Source of the DNA: Trichuris trichiura
Taxonomy: Eukaryota; Nematoda; Enoplea; Trichinellida; Trichuridae
NCBI GenBank assembly: GCA_037903355.1
Contig: JBAJFE010000018.1
Span: forward strand, 868,001 to 932,000
DNA: 64,000 nt
Direction of reading: 5' to 3'
A program made the translations under genes and the position numbers. Below are positions 11,030-24,304 of the stretch, in pieces (within the stretch, counting starts at the first letter, position 1; each line of letters begins with the position of its first letter). The notes below the pieces were generated by a model. It was not told the DNA's origin and did not search any database. It saw nothing but the letters and a program-made list of their open reading frames with translations.

Positions 11030-11920
11030 AGTAAAACCACCCTAATCCGAACGCTTCGAGGCGAGGGGTATTTTAGATAACGGAAAAATCCGGATTATGG
11101 AAGAGGCTTACAGTAGGCCACAGAAAAGCAGGTAATGCAATTTTAGATGCGTGTTCCGGGCGTCTACAGCGTGATGTCAGTCTTTGCAAACGGTGAATAG
11201 CTTAACGAGGGCAGCGAAGTCCGTCTGATCAAGGAAAACGACTGACCAACAGATTGTAGCTTCTTAAACGGTGTGGACGCAGTTCCGCGAAGCGACATGA
11301 AAATAGTTGCCATGAACTTATTTTTCCATATGCGTAATTACCGACCGACTCTGTCGGCTCGAAGATAAATTGAGCTAGCTGCCGATTATTGCGTTATATG
11401 AGAACAGATTGTGGTTTTGTACGACTGAAAAACACTAAGTTTTTGAGCCACAGTTCTGTTTATTCGGGGAAACCTAATTCTCGAGGTGCCCTGCCGCAAT
11501 CAACTTATTGGTCAACATTGGTTCGACAGAGCCGTGGCTGGTCTGCGCCTATGTTAACGTATACCGAAAGGACTGGTAGCAAATTGTTTACTGCCCTTAT
11601 AGCCGTTGCCGCCAAGTGACTGCGCGTTTCGCACAGGTAGCCTAATTATCTTTAATGTATACGGTCGTTCTATTGTTCTCTTCCACCAGTTCAAATTAGA
11701 GAGGGATTCAGATTATGGAGGTTCGGATTAGGGAGGTTTAGCTTCGGAGCAACTTCCTTAGAGGCTGTCCTCAGCGGAGGCACAACGCGCAATCAATCGC
11801 AATCTGAACGAGATTAAAGTTTTTTCACTTTTTTGACTCGTTTTATGGGCAAACACGAATGGGAAAAATCTATGTACATCTCTTTTTCAACCACCAAACC
11901 CGTTACAAACTATACGCCTT

Positions 11921-12005
<85 letters not shown>

Positions 12006-15000
12006 CCTTGGCAAACTTCCGGAAAGCGCCTACCATTTCGGATGTGCTTTTCATTCGTAAGATAACTTTTCTTCCTTTTCTTTGCCCACAAAAGCAAGCA
12101 CAGAATAATGATTACAAGTAGCGTTAAGAAGGCAGTTATTGCGACAGCAACTCCTGAAAAAATCGTAAGTCCTGGTAATAGCGACAGTACAGATTTTTCA
12201 GTCCGCTTTTCTATTCAACATTCTGACCTCTTTCAACCAGTAACAACTATTATCAGAAAACCCGCTTCCGCTTGTGCCTAAAGGGTGCATTCAAAGGGCT
12301 TTCCTTTTATGGGCAAGCGGTCTGTAAACAATTACATAACATGTTTTAACAAAATACCGCTAAGGCGATTGACATTATCTATTTATGCTGAACTGCATAG
12401 AAAAATTTGATAAAATTCGAGTACGTTACTCAAAGAATGCTGAAACTACTGCTCGTCCTAGAAAACACAAAACCAACCAAGCTTATTCCATCCAGTCGAC
12501 GGATCTGCCGCTTCAGTGATTTGCAGCAGTTCGGTTGTAGTTATTTCTGTTGTCGTAGTCGTCGTGGTCGTCGGTCTAGAATGACGGACCGTCTCCAATT
12601 CTACGTTCCACTCCGGCATTGTAGCCTAGGAATTATGCCTTTTAAAAACTGCATTCGGAAATATATCTCCAAGTTGCTACCAACGGTTCAACAGTGGTGC
12701 TAGGTGGAGGTCGTTCAAAAGAAGCGCATGAAGTAAACACCGGATCACTTTGGTTGTACGATATGAACTGGAAAGCATAAGCATTTTCGGCTACTGGTTG
12801 AAATATGGGCGTTACAAAGCTCTCGTCAGAGTGTACTTCAACTTCAACGTCTGAAATGGCACATTGTTGCCTCGTAAATCCGCTGCCGCCAAAAATGTTA
12901 AGAAGAACAAATACTTGAAATGCATCCTTCGTACTTATCAGATGCTTTCATCAATTCGGCGTCGGAACTTCCGCCAATCCACAACAGATTAGAAAAAAGT
13001 TGGTCAACCAAACCGATGTTGACAACCTTGTATTGAGCGTCAATCTGAAATGCAAATGAACGTATGAAGGAAAAAGTAAGAAAAACATACTTGGATAATG
13101 CTTTCGTCTCGGCGGAATATTACATAAACGAAATGGCGAAGACCGTCCAGGAATTTTCCATTCATTTTCTCTTCGGTACTTTTATAGTAGCCTAAAGAAG
13201 AGAGTACTTGTAATGATCTTAATAGCATGCATGAGGTTTACCTCTAAACTCGGCGGACAGAAATAGTTCGCTTAATCGAATGTTGAAACCAACTCCTCTT
13301 TGGTTGACCATTGCGACGAGTAGGGATCGATGTGCCCCAAAAGGTGCAGTAGACGAAAATGCGAACCGAATGACAACAAGCGTAGGTTGCAACGAAGAGG
13401 AGGAGGACTGTTCCAACCTTCTCATATCAAATGAGACGAAGCTGCCGCCTTCGAGCTGCAATCCAAAGTCTGAAATGTTTTTTTTTCAAAAAAAAAGTAA
13501 AAAACTGAAACAATGACAATAGCAACTTGCCGTCGGCGCAAGATGGTCCTGCATACGACGTCCGGTGGCATACGCAAGTGTCAAGCACTTCAGCCGTTCT
13601 CCAGTTTACCAAATGATAACCACCATTGTTACACGAACCAGATTGGTCCAGTTTTGGAAGACATGCAGGCAATTCCGCTGCAGTGAATGAACTTTTTAAA
13701 AAACTTCCAAAAAAGGAAGATGTGTATACCGGAAAAAGATTCCGCCAGGTCGCCATTTCTCAGCTTAACCGTTTGGGATCCAACACGGAGGCCTCTCATG
13801 CAGCCGACAAACTTTTTAATACCGGTAAGGTAAACGGCTTGCCGTTTGGTTCTTGCTCGTGAAGACATTGAAGGCAGACCGCCGATATAAAGAAGCGTGT
13901 ACTTGAAAACCGTGTCAGAAACAACCGGCGCTCTTGGTGGAATTACAGTTACTAAAGCATTTCAAGCATTTTTCTTCTTTCAAAAAAAAACGAGTCTTAC
14001 GTAGCGACTCAGGGTCGTTAAAGCGAAATGCGTAGGCTGGCTGCAAGTTACGCTGTCCCTCAATGGAACAACAAGACGATTCCAAGCAAAGGCGAGTTTC
14101 GTCAGTTCCGTAAATAACTGCCACTTGATTCCACTGCAAATTGTTAAATCCTAAAATAGTACGATCAACGACAAACTCTTCTTAGCTCTATCCGGATTTT
14201 CGAAATGCAATATTAGTGAAAGCACGGTAAAACCTCCCTAATCAGAACACGTCGGGGCGGGGGGTAGTTCAGATTACGGAAAAATTCGGATTATGGAGGC
14301 TTACAGTAAGATACTGAAAAGCAGGTATTGTAATTTTAAATGCATGTTCCGGACGTCTACAGCGCGATGTCAGTCTCTGCAAGCGGTGAATAGCTTAACG
14401 AGGGCAGCGAAGTCCGTCTGATTAAAAAAAATGACTGACCAGCGCAAACCAGTTTCTTAAATGGTTTGGACGCAGTACCGCGAAACGACATGCAAATAGT
14501 TGCCATGAACTTATTTTTCCATATTCGTAATTACCAGCCGGTTCTGTTGGCTCGAAAATAAATTGAGTTATCAGCCGGTCATTGCCTTATATGAGAAAAG
14601 ACTGTGGTTTCATACGACTGAAAAACACTAAGTTTTTATATCCACAATTTTTCTTTATTCAGGGAAAGCTTGGGTCTCGAGGTGCCTTGTTATAATCAAC
14701 ATATTGGTCTACATTGGTTCGGCAGAGCCATGGCTAGCCTGCGCCTATGTAAACGTACACCGAAAGGACCGTTGACAGGTTGTTTACTGCCCTTATAGCC
14801 GTTGCCGCCCAAGTGACAGCGCGTTTCGCACAAGTAGCCTAATTATCTTTAATGTATACGGTCGTTCTATTGTTCTCTTGCACGAGTTCGGATTAGAGAG
14901 GCTTTACTGTATTAATGGAATTTATAGGATATCGGTAACCCCGTTTGGCAACGGCTTGCTAGGACGATAGGAGCTTCGTCTGCGCTTTCAATGCCTTATA

Positions 15001-18000
15001 AAGCGTCGTCTTTTGTGTATGACAGTAAACCGTCTATATAAACACAGGAGCGATATACAAGTTAGCCTTACTTGGTGCAGCTACAGTGACTGTACACTGT
15101 TTCACGCGGAGCAAATCATTGAGCGTTAGTACAACTTTGCTCTCCTCCAAAAGATGCACTTGAATGAAATTATAAAATTGATCATGAGCATAAAGTAGCA
15201 AGCCTTCAGCCTGTTGACGAGTAAAGGAGCGTATTTAAGAAAAGATGTAATTAAGTGTCAAAATTACCTGATCAGTACGAAAGCTGAAAACAATAGAACT
15301 TGACAAGGCATTGTCCTGAAGATCGCGGATGGTCAAGTAAGCGTCCGGCGCGTCCAGAAATGCCACGTCGGTATCCTTGTTAATATCTGAATTCGGAAAA
15401 AAAAGTTGAAAACTTTACATATTGCCCGCTAGAGGACGCGCAAAAGGAAAACAACAACACAGAGAGACACTAAGAAAGCTACTAATTACTGATCATACCA
15501 GTTTCGCAATTAATGCCTATGTGAGCCCACGGATTTTGGCAATTGCATCCGAACGATGACATGGCGTAATCTTCGTAGCACTTCCCACCATTCAGACAAG
15601 GCGATTGGTGGCAGAAGTTTTGACAACCCGCTTTTACACCCGACGTGTTAAACCTCAAGTAAGCAATAGCGGGTTAGATATACATTTAAAAAGGTAAGAA
15701 TTACTAGAAAAACAAATATCTAACTTTGAGAGAGAGAGAGAGAGAAAAATTAATTTTTAAAATTTCGGGAAACTAACGCTTCCCCATGATTTCGACAGGC
15801 ATTGTTGAAGGCGGGAAAATACAGACCGACAATTCTTGGAAAAGCTAAGAATATTGAATATGCTTTTATTTATTAAAGAGCGCCTATAATCTTAACTGGC
15901 TATTCGCGTAACACGTTGAACCGTGGAATTCTAATAAGAATAAAATCAGGCCTTCACTCTGTTGTACATCATAGTCGACCAAGCTCAGCGCAGAGTTTGG
16001 GTGACAAACTCTAGATGCCACATGCCAATAGTTCTAAGTTAAGTGTCTTGTTTAATGACACACAAAGATTTGATGAAAGTATACGCAATTGACTTATAAA
16101 CTTAAGGTCTAAAACTCAATTTTTTTAGGTAAGCCACAGCCAGTAAGTTAAGCTTATAATCCTATTGATATTTGCCTGACAGTTACAGCGACAACCCCGA
16201 AATGCCCAAAGAAGGTATCTAGGCCCAATACTGGTAAAAAAAACAAGGATGAGCACTTTGAGCAAAAGCTACGTAAGCACAAACAAAAAAAGCTAAACAT
16301 ACTTCAGAAAATTTTGCTCGAAATCGATGGCATGCCCATCAAGGTTCAGCTGCATAAGGCAACCAAAGTATCGACTAAATTCGTTGCTACAAATCAAGTA
16401 TAATTTAAAGCTAGTTAATCTCTCCCGAATAAGCCTACTGACTTCTCATCTCCACCAATTCTCATTTTCTTCGCGAATGTGTAACGGTCGAGATATTCGG
16501 ACGGCTGGAGTAAGTAGAAAGCTTGACTGCGATCGCAAGTAAATCTAATTTCCCTGTCTATATGTTCAACAGTGATTCGGTGCCAACGTTCCGGCACCTC
16601 ATTGTTTTGTATGTCCAGTTCAACGATTCGCTTTTTCCCATTGTCCCTTTTCTTTGTCAGGTCGAACAGGAATCGCAACTTTGATCCTGAAAATGAGAAT
16701 ACAATTCTTCACCGCAGAAAAATTCATAACAACACTAAAAAAACAAGCTACTATCCGTCTTTCCTAAGTTAAACCTTCTTTGTCGCATGAACGAAACTGC
16801 ATGAAAGCCAAGCTTCTCTGAAACTGGCAAACAGACATCCATGTAGTAGTGATGGACAGTTACAGCTTTTATCGAACAACTCATTTTCCGCGGAATATCA
16901 ATCTACCGTGCACGCTACCAAAAGAATTGTGATTTTAAGTTCTAGAGCCGCGCCGGAGAACGCATTATAAAAATACAAGGCGGAAAACCCCGTTTAGAAG
17001 ACCTCCACCATGAAAAACCAACTGTTCATCAGTCACTTTCGAGCTGCCAAATTAAACTTGGCAATAAGAATTTCTCTGCTAAATTTTCCGCGGTATTTTT
17101 AACCCGTTGTTTAACTAACGTTTATTGCAAAAACGTTATTTAAAAATCCCGTTACGAAGAAAAAGAAAAAAGAAAATAAATTCAGGTTTGCGCGGGCACC
17201 GAAAAAAGAATAAAAATAACGTTTTTGCAATAAACGTTAATTAAACAACGGGTTAAAAGCACGGCGAAAAATTTAGAAGAAAAAGAAAAAGCGGCAATAA
17301 GAATGTGGATTCGACCACAAAGACATTAACAGCGTCAAATGCAAAACTTCTTGGGAAAATGATGTTCAGGCAAACACGCTGATACTGTAGCCCTCTATGA
17401 AAACTGGATGGGCTGGCAAGGCAATGCCAGCTTTCCTATATTCATTTGAATGGAAAAATATTAAAATTAATTTCCCCGCGTATGAATGAAACAGAAAGTT
17501 TCAACTTCCGCCTTTCATTGCTTTCTTTGACTGATTCAGTAAAATATTAAACAAAGAAATTCTTGCCATTATAAGCAGATTTCGATGTGAGCCGTCTCAA
17601 TAAGGCAAAGAAAATAATTGGATGTATAACCGAGCAGCAATACGTTACCATTTCCAATAGTAATCATGAAATAGCGACCGTCGTGTGCCTGCTGGTCCAG
17701 AATTACGGAACTTGACGAAGCGCCTGTACGAAACCACAGTAGTATGCTCTTTCCTTTCCAAGGAGCTATTTGGATTATGGCTCCTAAACCAGTAAACTGC
17801 ACGATATCTTTGCTTCCTGAAAATAAAAATTTTAAGCTGAAGGTGAAGTTGGTCACATAGCTGGAACCTGGCCCAGTGCATTCAAGAGGTCCAAGGGTAA
17901 CATCCGCCCATCCTTCAGTTTTACCTTCACCCATAAATGTCATCGCTACTATGCCGCTGTATTGGTTATAGTTGTATCCAGTGTCCTGCGTATTTTGCGG

Positions 18001-21000
18001 CGAATTCGCGTCGCAGTTGCAAAGCAGGTCTTCTATAAACAGAAGCTGTGATGAGGAAAATGAAAAAGTATTTTTCAAAGAAGCTATGCATTAGCTTTCT
18101 AATAACAGCGGGACTATATAAGGTTGGCAGTCTCAGGCAAGTACGACTACCGCGCTTAAATAGTTATCGCCTCAGTTGTTAGATATTAAGTAGAACCTAC
18201 CTTCTACGCAAGATTTCTGTACCCCACATGGGCACATACCCTTTGTTTGTCCGATCATTGAAAAGTTGCCAACATACGCCGCTGATCTGAACCAGGTGGA
18301 TTTGGAAAAGCTGAAAGTTACCAACAACGTATTAACAGAAATGCCTAACTGCAAAAAAAAGTCAACATAACAAAGCTTTCGTAGGAACAGTTGAACTCAG
18401 AACGATCCAACGCTTCTTTTAATTTCTCAGCGCAGCCCTTATACTCCATTTCGGAATTTTAGTGTCTTTAAGGAAATGCTAGCAGTGATGATGATGAAAT
18501 TATACGTTTTTCATTTTCCAATGCAACAAGTGCTCTCATCTGTGCTACAGTAGCTGATCCAAAAAATTCGTCTAAAGCCGAGTAGACACTTACTTGAGAG
18601 GTGCCCTATTGCAGACGTAAGAGATATGCTGTCTGCAGAAAAATGATTCTCTGATTAGTCGGCGTAAAGCAGCATGCGAAAATTGGCTAAAGGATTGAAG
18701 CACTTTAGCGTCACCTTTTTTCGCTTCACATTATACTTGTATTCTATGAGAAAGGTAGTGTCCTGAGTCGAGTAGGAGCGCACTTGGGTTGAAGAAGGGA
18801 AATTGTGACTAACTGTAGTCCACGCATTTCCCATGTCGTCGTTCATATTGCAAACAACGTACACGGGGTCAAGCGGTCCACTACCATCTGGATCAATTAA
18901 ATAAATACCAGATCTTCTTTCTCCAAGATCGTACAGAGCTTGACAATTCTTTTCCAACGTTGCTTAAGTAAGTTGCGCTATCAGCCATAGCACATTTAAA
19001 AATAAATAATTGAATTACCGAATTGACAATGACGTCCAGCATAACCGCTTCCCGAGCAGTTGCACCTCAGGAGGCCATTGTCGCCTTCTTCGCATGTTGT
19101 GCCATGCCTGCAGTAAAAGTGATCGCATATGAAATTCTTCTGCTTGGATGGCGGTATTTCTTTATCGTCCTGGCAACCGATCGTTATAGGATGCTTTATT
19201 CGGGTGTTGGCGTCATAAGGATCAATAGCCTTGGCAACAATGCTCGTGTAATCCACGTAGAACTCCTTGATGCATCCGACAAAATTCCCACCTACTAACA
19301 GTTCGAAGACATATTACGCTGATCGATTGGTCATTAAACTTACTGTCGGGAGAGTCCATTCCAACTTGAATACTTTTCAAGATCAGAATATCCTCAACAT
19401 CGCCAAGCCAAAACTGACAGCGAGTGGAAGAAAACTTCGTTTTTACATACGCTGACCGCGTGTGGTATTCAAACTTTATGTACAATACAAAGGCGCTTAA
19501 AAGGCAACATTCTGAGTAACTTGTCAGCGCAAACGTCGAAAAAGTGACAAACAAGCATAGTAGAAATTTCATTAGGATTTCTCGGAAGTTCGAGTTCAAA
19601 TATTTAGAAAACAGCGTCTTATTTAAGGGCTGTTAAACGCTGCTAGTGACCCATAGCAAAACGAAAGTACAGTAAAGCCTCCCTAATCCGAATGCTTCGA
19701 GGCGGGAAAAATTCGGATTACAGAGGAGGCTTACAGTACGCCACAGAAAAGCAGGTAATACAATTTTAAATGCATGTTCCTGGCGTGTACAGCGTGACGT
19801 CAGTCTCTGCAAACGCTGAATAGCTTAACGAGGGCAGCGAAAACCGTTTGATCAACGAAAACGACTGACCAACAGATTGTAGTTTCGTACAACTGAAAAA
19901 CACCAAGTTTTTGATTCACAATTCTGTTTATTTGGGGAAACCTAGGTGGTCTCTAGGTGCCCTGCTGCAGTCAACATATTGGTCGACATTGGTTCTGCAG
20001 AGCCATGGCTAGCCTGCGCCTATGTTAACGTATACCGAAAGGACCATTGCCGCCAAGTGACTGCGCGTTTCGCACAGGTAACCTAATTACCTTTAATGTA
20101 TACGGTCGTTCTATTGTTCTCTTCCACCAATTCGGATTAGGGAATTTTTACTGTATTTTTAAATAAGTTTTACTGGTAGTACGAAAAAAACAGCCGTCCT
20201 TATTAAGGATTTACTACAAATAGATCTTTCGTAAACGCTGGAGACGGCCGCTAAACCATTTGGATTTTTTAGGTTATGGGGCTCACCTCCGTACTGTAAT
20301 TTTGCCGGCTATCCTACTCTGCCTATCCGTAAGCCTAAACATGTACATATGGCTTACGTTTTGGGTTAGGCTTAGGTGGAACAGGACTGTCGGCATGCTC
20401 GCCAGTAAGGACAACCGTGTGCTTAACAGAAAAGAACCTGCATTTTTCAAACTCTGGAACGCGTGACTGACTACAGCCGATGACCTTTCTCTACTTAGTC
20501 TGTTCTTTAATTTGTACTTCAAAGTGACAAAAGACCTGGTTACCTTTGAGTCTCGGATAAAGTCGGCAAAGGGCATAGCAGCGCTTTCTTGCCACTGTCG
20601 ATCCTTGCTGTTGTACCGTTAATGAGACTAATGGTCAAGCGATGTTCTCCATGACGATTCTCGTTCTGCCAACTTATCACCATAAAATTATGGGCAGTTT
20701 GGGCATTATTCTTAACGAAATCCGCATTGGAAGAAATGGCGATTCAACATTTAAATTGATCGGCGCAAGGCGTACCGTTGCAGTGATGGCAATTCTCGAA
20801 GGTTGACTATTCTCCTCTTTCAAACGGTAAAGCAACTGCTGCTTTCCGTCAAAAAATAGAGCTTTGCCATCTGAAGTTATGGTCAGTGTTAAAGCAACAA
20901 TGCAACCGCAAACGTCAAGCTATTGCACCTGATTCGCATCGGGATCCATCGTATCCAGAGCCGAAGCAGTTACAGCGTAAGTCGTTATAAAAGTTAATAC

Positions 21001-23888
21001 AGCGATTCGATTGCACATGACGGCAAGGATGGCCAGAGCATTGATTGACGCAAGTCATATAAGCGTCGGAAGAGCGATGCAATACTTCTGTTTGCACAGC
21101 GATACCATTTTCAAAAATCCCTATTTGGAAACAGCCAACCGCGGCCAAACGAGGATAAGAACTGCTACTTTCATGACCTGAGAAAATTTTATGCTCAGCG
21201 AATATGTATTACTGCTTCAACAACAGTAAAGGTAACGAGTGGAGATTAAAAGAGAAATTGAGGGAAAAAAATCGGAAACAGCAAAAGCATTCTGCTAATA
21301 CTTTACGCTTAACCGCCAAATTTCAATTGTATCGATCCATAAAGCAAGATTTTAAAATATCTTACCGAAACCTGCTCGGACTTTCAACTGCAATGTGCTT
21401 AGGGCGTCTATTGAACCAGGCAGGAACGCTTCCTGCTCTTCCTCGTCGTCCACTCGAAGACTTACCCTCAATGGCCAGCATTGTATTGTAACAATAATGT
21501 AATGAGACTGACCGTCGGCTAAATCTAAGAAGAACGAGTCAATGAGAAAGTAATAAAACCGTTACAGGAAAAGAAAAACTCCCGCTCTAACGGAAAGCAC
21601 GAATTACCGTGCCGCTACGTTCCAACAGCGTTGGATATTTTCCAGTTTTCAGCAAAGCATATAGCACTCAACAAAACAAGCGTCAATAATGCAAACATAA
21701 GACCAAAGCCTCAACGACCGACGTAAGGCCATTTTCGGCAAACTTCTGCCGCGGCAAAATTCGCCAACGTCAGCTTTGTAAAGCACACGTTGATAACGAT
21801 ACACAAACATTAGTTCTTTGTTCGCTCGGATTTCAAACGTAGAAAAGCAAATCATTTAGGGTGGTTAACTTTCATGATATAAATAATTGATTTTCAGGTT
21901 CATTATGCAAGCAAACTCTGTTGCCTCGCTTGTGCATCTTCAGCCGATGTCGAAATAACTGCCCACTGAACATTTAGAAAAGCTGAAGCGGGAAACAAAT
22001 ATACCAAGAGAGGGTAACGTAATAGAACATGCATTACTTATGGGCGCGTTACTGTGCACACATTATCGGCAGAGTGCGATGGCATGTTTGCAGACCCGAA
22101 AAAGCGGATATCTGCGAAGACAAAGACGGAATGACGTATCAATAAAAATTATATGGATTGCTACGCCTTTCCATGGCAAGCAACATTACGTAAGCTAAAG
22201 ATAAATAAAATGCTCAATAAACACTGTCAGGTTAACCGGCTAGTTATCAGCCCTGACAACCTAATTTCACAGATATCAGCTTAGGAAAGATTAACTATGA
22301 TTGAAGGATTGCAAATAGAAGCTACGCGGGAAGCCAACTTGCACTTCTTACTGTAAACATCTTAGGGGACTCACGTCTTTTCGGAGCCAACGCAAGTTGC
22401 TAGCTTACATTCTCCTCAAGGCTTAGTGGAGAGGGGGTTTTCAAAAAAAAAAAACTTCCAACAAATTAATTTTCATGGAAGCGACGGCTCATAGACGAAT
22501 CGTTACAACATTTGAAACAATCTAAAGTTGAGATCAAATTTGCATATCTCTCAAAGAACTCTCAGCAAGCGCTTTTATCATCAAAATATAATTTAGGAAT
22601 AAGAGCTATTATATCAATACTTTTTGCTACTAATGGAAACAAAATATAGAAATTCCATGCTGTTTTTAGCTCTTGCTTACTTCGTTGTTAATTTCCAAAT
22701 AAATTACAAGCGCGCATATCATTGAGCAGCAACGAAATATTGGCGCTCCGTATAAGGAAATAGAAAGAGTCGATTAGAGTGAACGTTGTATCGTCGCTTG
22801 AGTAATTTTGACGTAAGAAAACTATCCCCCATTTTAGAAATGTTTGTTAAACACACATATAAACAAACTGGTGCCCACATGAACAAACAAAAAAGAACCT
22901 AACTTGGCTTGCTCAAGAAGTTCCGATCAGAGTGGCAAACAACTTGCTCGCTGCGGCGGAGAAAGGTGAGTGTTCTCCGCTAATCGACTTAACTAATGGA
23001 AGGCGGGATTCACAGAAAAGCAAATTCGCAGCGAATTACGACCTAAGCTATTTCCGTCCATTTTGACTGAGGTTAAACCTCCTCAAATAACTGCGAAATA
23101 ATCATTGGGGATGTCGCGTTATAACCACTGCTGAGTAAACAAATCTGCGAACTTTCACCTGTAATCAAAATATTGAAAAAACTGCCTCTTGCAAATCACT
23201 GAAACTTCGGGCGGCTTCACACCTGCAAATATCAGCTGCTTACTAATTGCGGAAAGAACTGCCTTTGCCAAGGAGGGCGCATAGGTGTTCGGACTACAAC
23301 TAAGCCTCTTCCCCTGACAGAGGTATAGCGTAAGGGCGTTCGGAGATTAAAAAAAAAGAAGTCTCCCTCTCTCTCTGTAGTTTTGACCGATTATACGACC
23401 TTCCAATTTGACTAGTGTTTAACAAACGACTTTTGAAAAAGAACAATACGACGTCTAACAAGAACGCTAACAGGAATTTTGGTCAACTCTATAAAAGTGA
23501 ACATGCTTGGCGGCACTTTACCTGTGGAAGAGTGGCGCAGAGCGACAATGTTCGAATGTCCGGAAAGAGCAATCGTCAAGAACAGGACTTTATACTTAAG
23601 AGATACGTAAGCGTTAAAAATTGGACGATCGGAAGTCGCATCCGCAGCTTGAACGCCTAAAATGTTGCCCGTGTTCGACCGGGTTTTCAGGTCGACCCGA
23701 TAGCCAAAGTCGCCGGTACAATTCCATAAAAACGGCGAGAGTGTCACGTAAGAATGATGAGACATCAAAGTAAACCACTCTCGTCCATCCTGGTCGACAT
23801 GAGTGGCGCAGATGGGCAACAAAATCCTAACGACTTGAAGAACAACCCACAAATGAGTCAAGTGGCCGTTGTACATGTTTTCTGTCAC
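9425..23888 (-). CDS. Neurexin IV/CASPR-type adhesion receptor, 5' end unresolved
   Basis: Large single-pass receptor read as many small exons. From N to C: laminin-G-like segments (23.4-23.9 and 21.4-21.6 kb), EGF (20.93-21.05 kb, CNCFGSGYDGSRCE), laminin G (20.6-20.9 and 19.25-19.5 kb, GGNFVGCIKEFYVDY), EGF (19.02-19.13 kb), and a fibrinogen-like module at 18.0-18.95 kb (IDPDGSGPLDPVYVVCNM, then CNCDANSPQNTQDTGYN). Then come laminin G (16.4-17.9 kb, WADVTLGPLECTG), EGF (15.5-15.65 kb), laminin G (13.7-15.4 kb), EGF (13.5-13.6 kb), laminin G (12.9-13.45 kb), a TM exon 12007-12153 (AITAFLTLLVIIILCLLLWAK followed by KKRKK) and a tail in exons near 9669-9737 and 9425-9610. The fibrinogen-like module between laminin G/EGF units is diagnostic of the CASPR family, which organises septate-type junctions and neuron-glia contacts. 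TM-exon and next-exon phases agree. The discoidin N-terminus was not found; it may lie above 24 kb. One tail junction donor is uncertain. Confidence 0.8.
10461..10562. repeat. (TAA)n microsatellite, left flank of PLE palindrome
   Basis: About 100 bp of nearly perfect TAA/ATA repeats, in an intron of the adhesion-receptor gene. It directly abuts a PLE-type end (ACTTGAAAACTGGGTG...). The reading frames through it (poly-Tyr, poly-Asn, poly-Ile) are artefacts. Confidence 0.95.
10741..10781 (-). ncRNA. Hammerhead-like motif, left palindrome arm
   Basis: On the minus strand: CTGACGAC, stem II GGAAC pairing with GTTCC around loop TAGAGC, then GAAAGCTTT. The core boxes are complete, with the same extra C after the CTGANGA box as in PLE1. 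Confidence 0.6.
10801..10842 (+). ncRNA. Decayed hammerhead-like motif, right palindrome arm
   Basis: CTGACGA at 10804-10810 and a weakened stem II (GGAAC with GTTCT), followed by AAAAGCTTT where GAAA is expected. It is the inverted partner of the motif at 10741-10781 and appears mutated in the second core box. Confidence 0.45.
10981..11028. repeat. (TAA)n microsatellite between palindrome and MITE copy 1
   Basis: About 48 bp of TAA repeats. The pogo-like MITE starts inside its last TA (CAGTAAAACC at 11029), consistent with a TA target. Confidence 0.95.
11029..11740 (+). mobile_element. Pogo/Tc1-like MITE, copy 1
   Basis: Begins CAGTAAAACCACCCTAATCC and ends with the inverted counterpart GGATTAGGGAGGTTTA, slightly eroded. 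It shares the internal sequence (GGCTTACAGTAGGCCACAG, CAGTCTTTGCAAACGGTG, GTATACGGTCGTTC) with copies at 14.2, 19.7 and 29.5 kb. TIRs starting CAGTA and TA target sites are typical of the Tc1/mariner-pogo group. No transposase is encoded, so it is non-autonomous. It lies in an intron of the receptor gene. Confidence 0.85.
11926..12002. repeat. (TAA)n microsatellite beside TM exon
   Basis: About 77 bp of TAA repeats, starting 4 bp outside the receptor's TM exon and preceded by AACCCGTTACAAAC and ATACGCCTTTATATAT. The latter recurs next to the AT run at 26.0 kb, so a PLE end probably abuts this tract. Confidence 0.9.
14225..14909 (+). mobile_element. Pogo/Tc1-like MITE, copy 2
   Basis: 685 bp. 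Starts CGGTAAAACCTCCCTAATC (one base changed from CAGTA) and ends GAGAGGCTTTACTG followed by TA. Same internal sequence as copy 1, full length, no transposase. Lies between two laminin-G exons of the receptor gene. Confidence 0.88.
15728..15745. repeat. (GA)n microsatellite
   Basis: Short GA dinucleotide run in a receptor-gene intron. A similar run is found at 24150-24175. Confidence 0.85.
17075..17282. repeat. Imperfect inverted repeat, about 65-bp arms
   Basis: Left arm about 17075-17141 and right arm about 17212-17282 pair over CGGTATTTTTAACCCGTTG / CAACGGGTTAAAAGCACGG and the longest uninterrupted core GCAAAAACGTTATTT / AAATAACGTTTTTGC, with a spacer of about 70 bp rich in AAGAAAAAG. It lies in a receptor-gene intron. 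It could be a short foldback element or hairpin; no other copy seen in the window. Confidence 0.75.
19670..20153 (+). mobile_element. Pogo/Tc1-like MITE, copy 3 (internally deleted)
   Basis: Perfect ends (CAGTAAAGCCTCCC ... GGGAATTTTTACTG) flanked on both sides by TA. About 200 bp shorter than copies 1 and 2 because of internal deletions; the deleted block includes the region that follows the GCAGTNCCGCGAA segment in other copies. Confidence 0.9.
20273..20470 (+). repeat. Dispersed repeat with telomere-like hexamers, copy 1
   Basis: About 200 bp unit: TACTGTAATTTTGCCGG, a cluster CCGTAAGCCTAAAC ... GGGTTAGGCTTAGG resembling inverted GCCTAA/TTAGGC blocks, and a conserved 3' part GAACCTGCATTTTTCAAAC. 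Related copies lie at about 27.0, 41.1, 41.8, 45.5 and 58.2 kb. Confidence 0.7.
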
Positions 23889-24304
23889 AATGGCTGTTCA
23901 AAAAAAATTTAAATAGTATGCTTAAGCTGTTGGTAGAGGAAGGTGCTGCTACGTCTTGTCGATAGCTGCCGTACATGGACTGAAAACATTAAAAGTTCAA
24001 CGTCTTAGCGTCGTGACACGAGCAAACATTCATATCTGTGGCGGGGTGAGTATTCAACTCCACTATAGCACCGATTGGCCAACCAGTAGACGGTCAAGCT
24101 GACTCAGTACGCTAATCAGTAAATTTTTCGTTCGCGTCATTAAAGTACACACAGGGAGAGAAAGAGAGAGAGAGAGACAGACAGACGGACAGACGGAGAG
24201 AAAGACTAGCAACGATGCCTTCTTAGTACGTTATAACAAAACAAGCGTTAAACTTCAAGGATAATTGGAAAAAGAATAAATTATAATAATCACTGCGAGC
24301 TATT

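Noticed and set aside
11833..12097. Poly-Ile, poly-Asn and poly-Leu ORFs
   Set aside because: They read the (TAA)n tract in three frames. Only the part at 12007-12097 on the minus strand is real, as the receptor TM exon.
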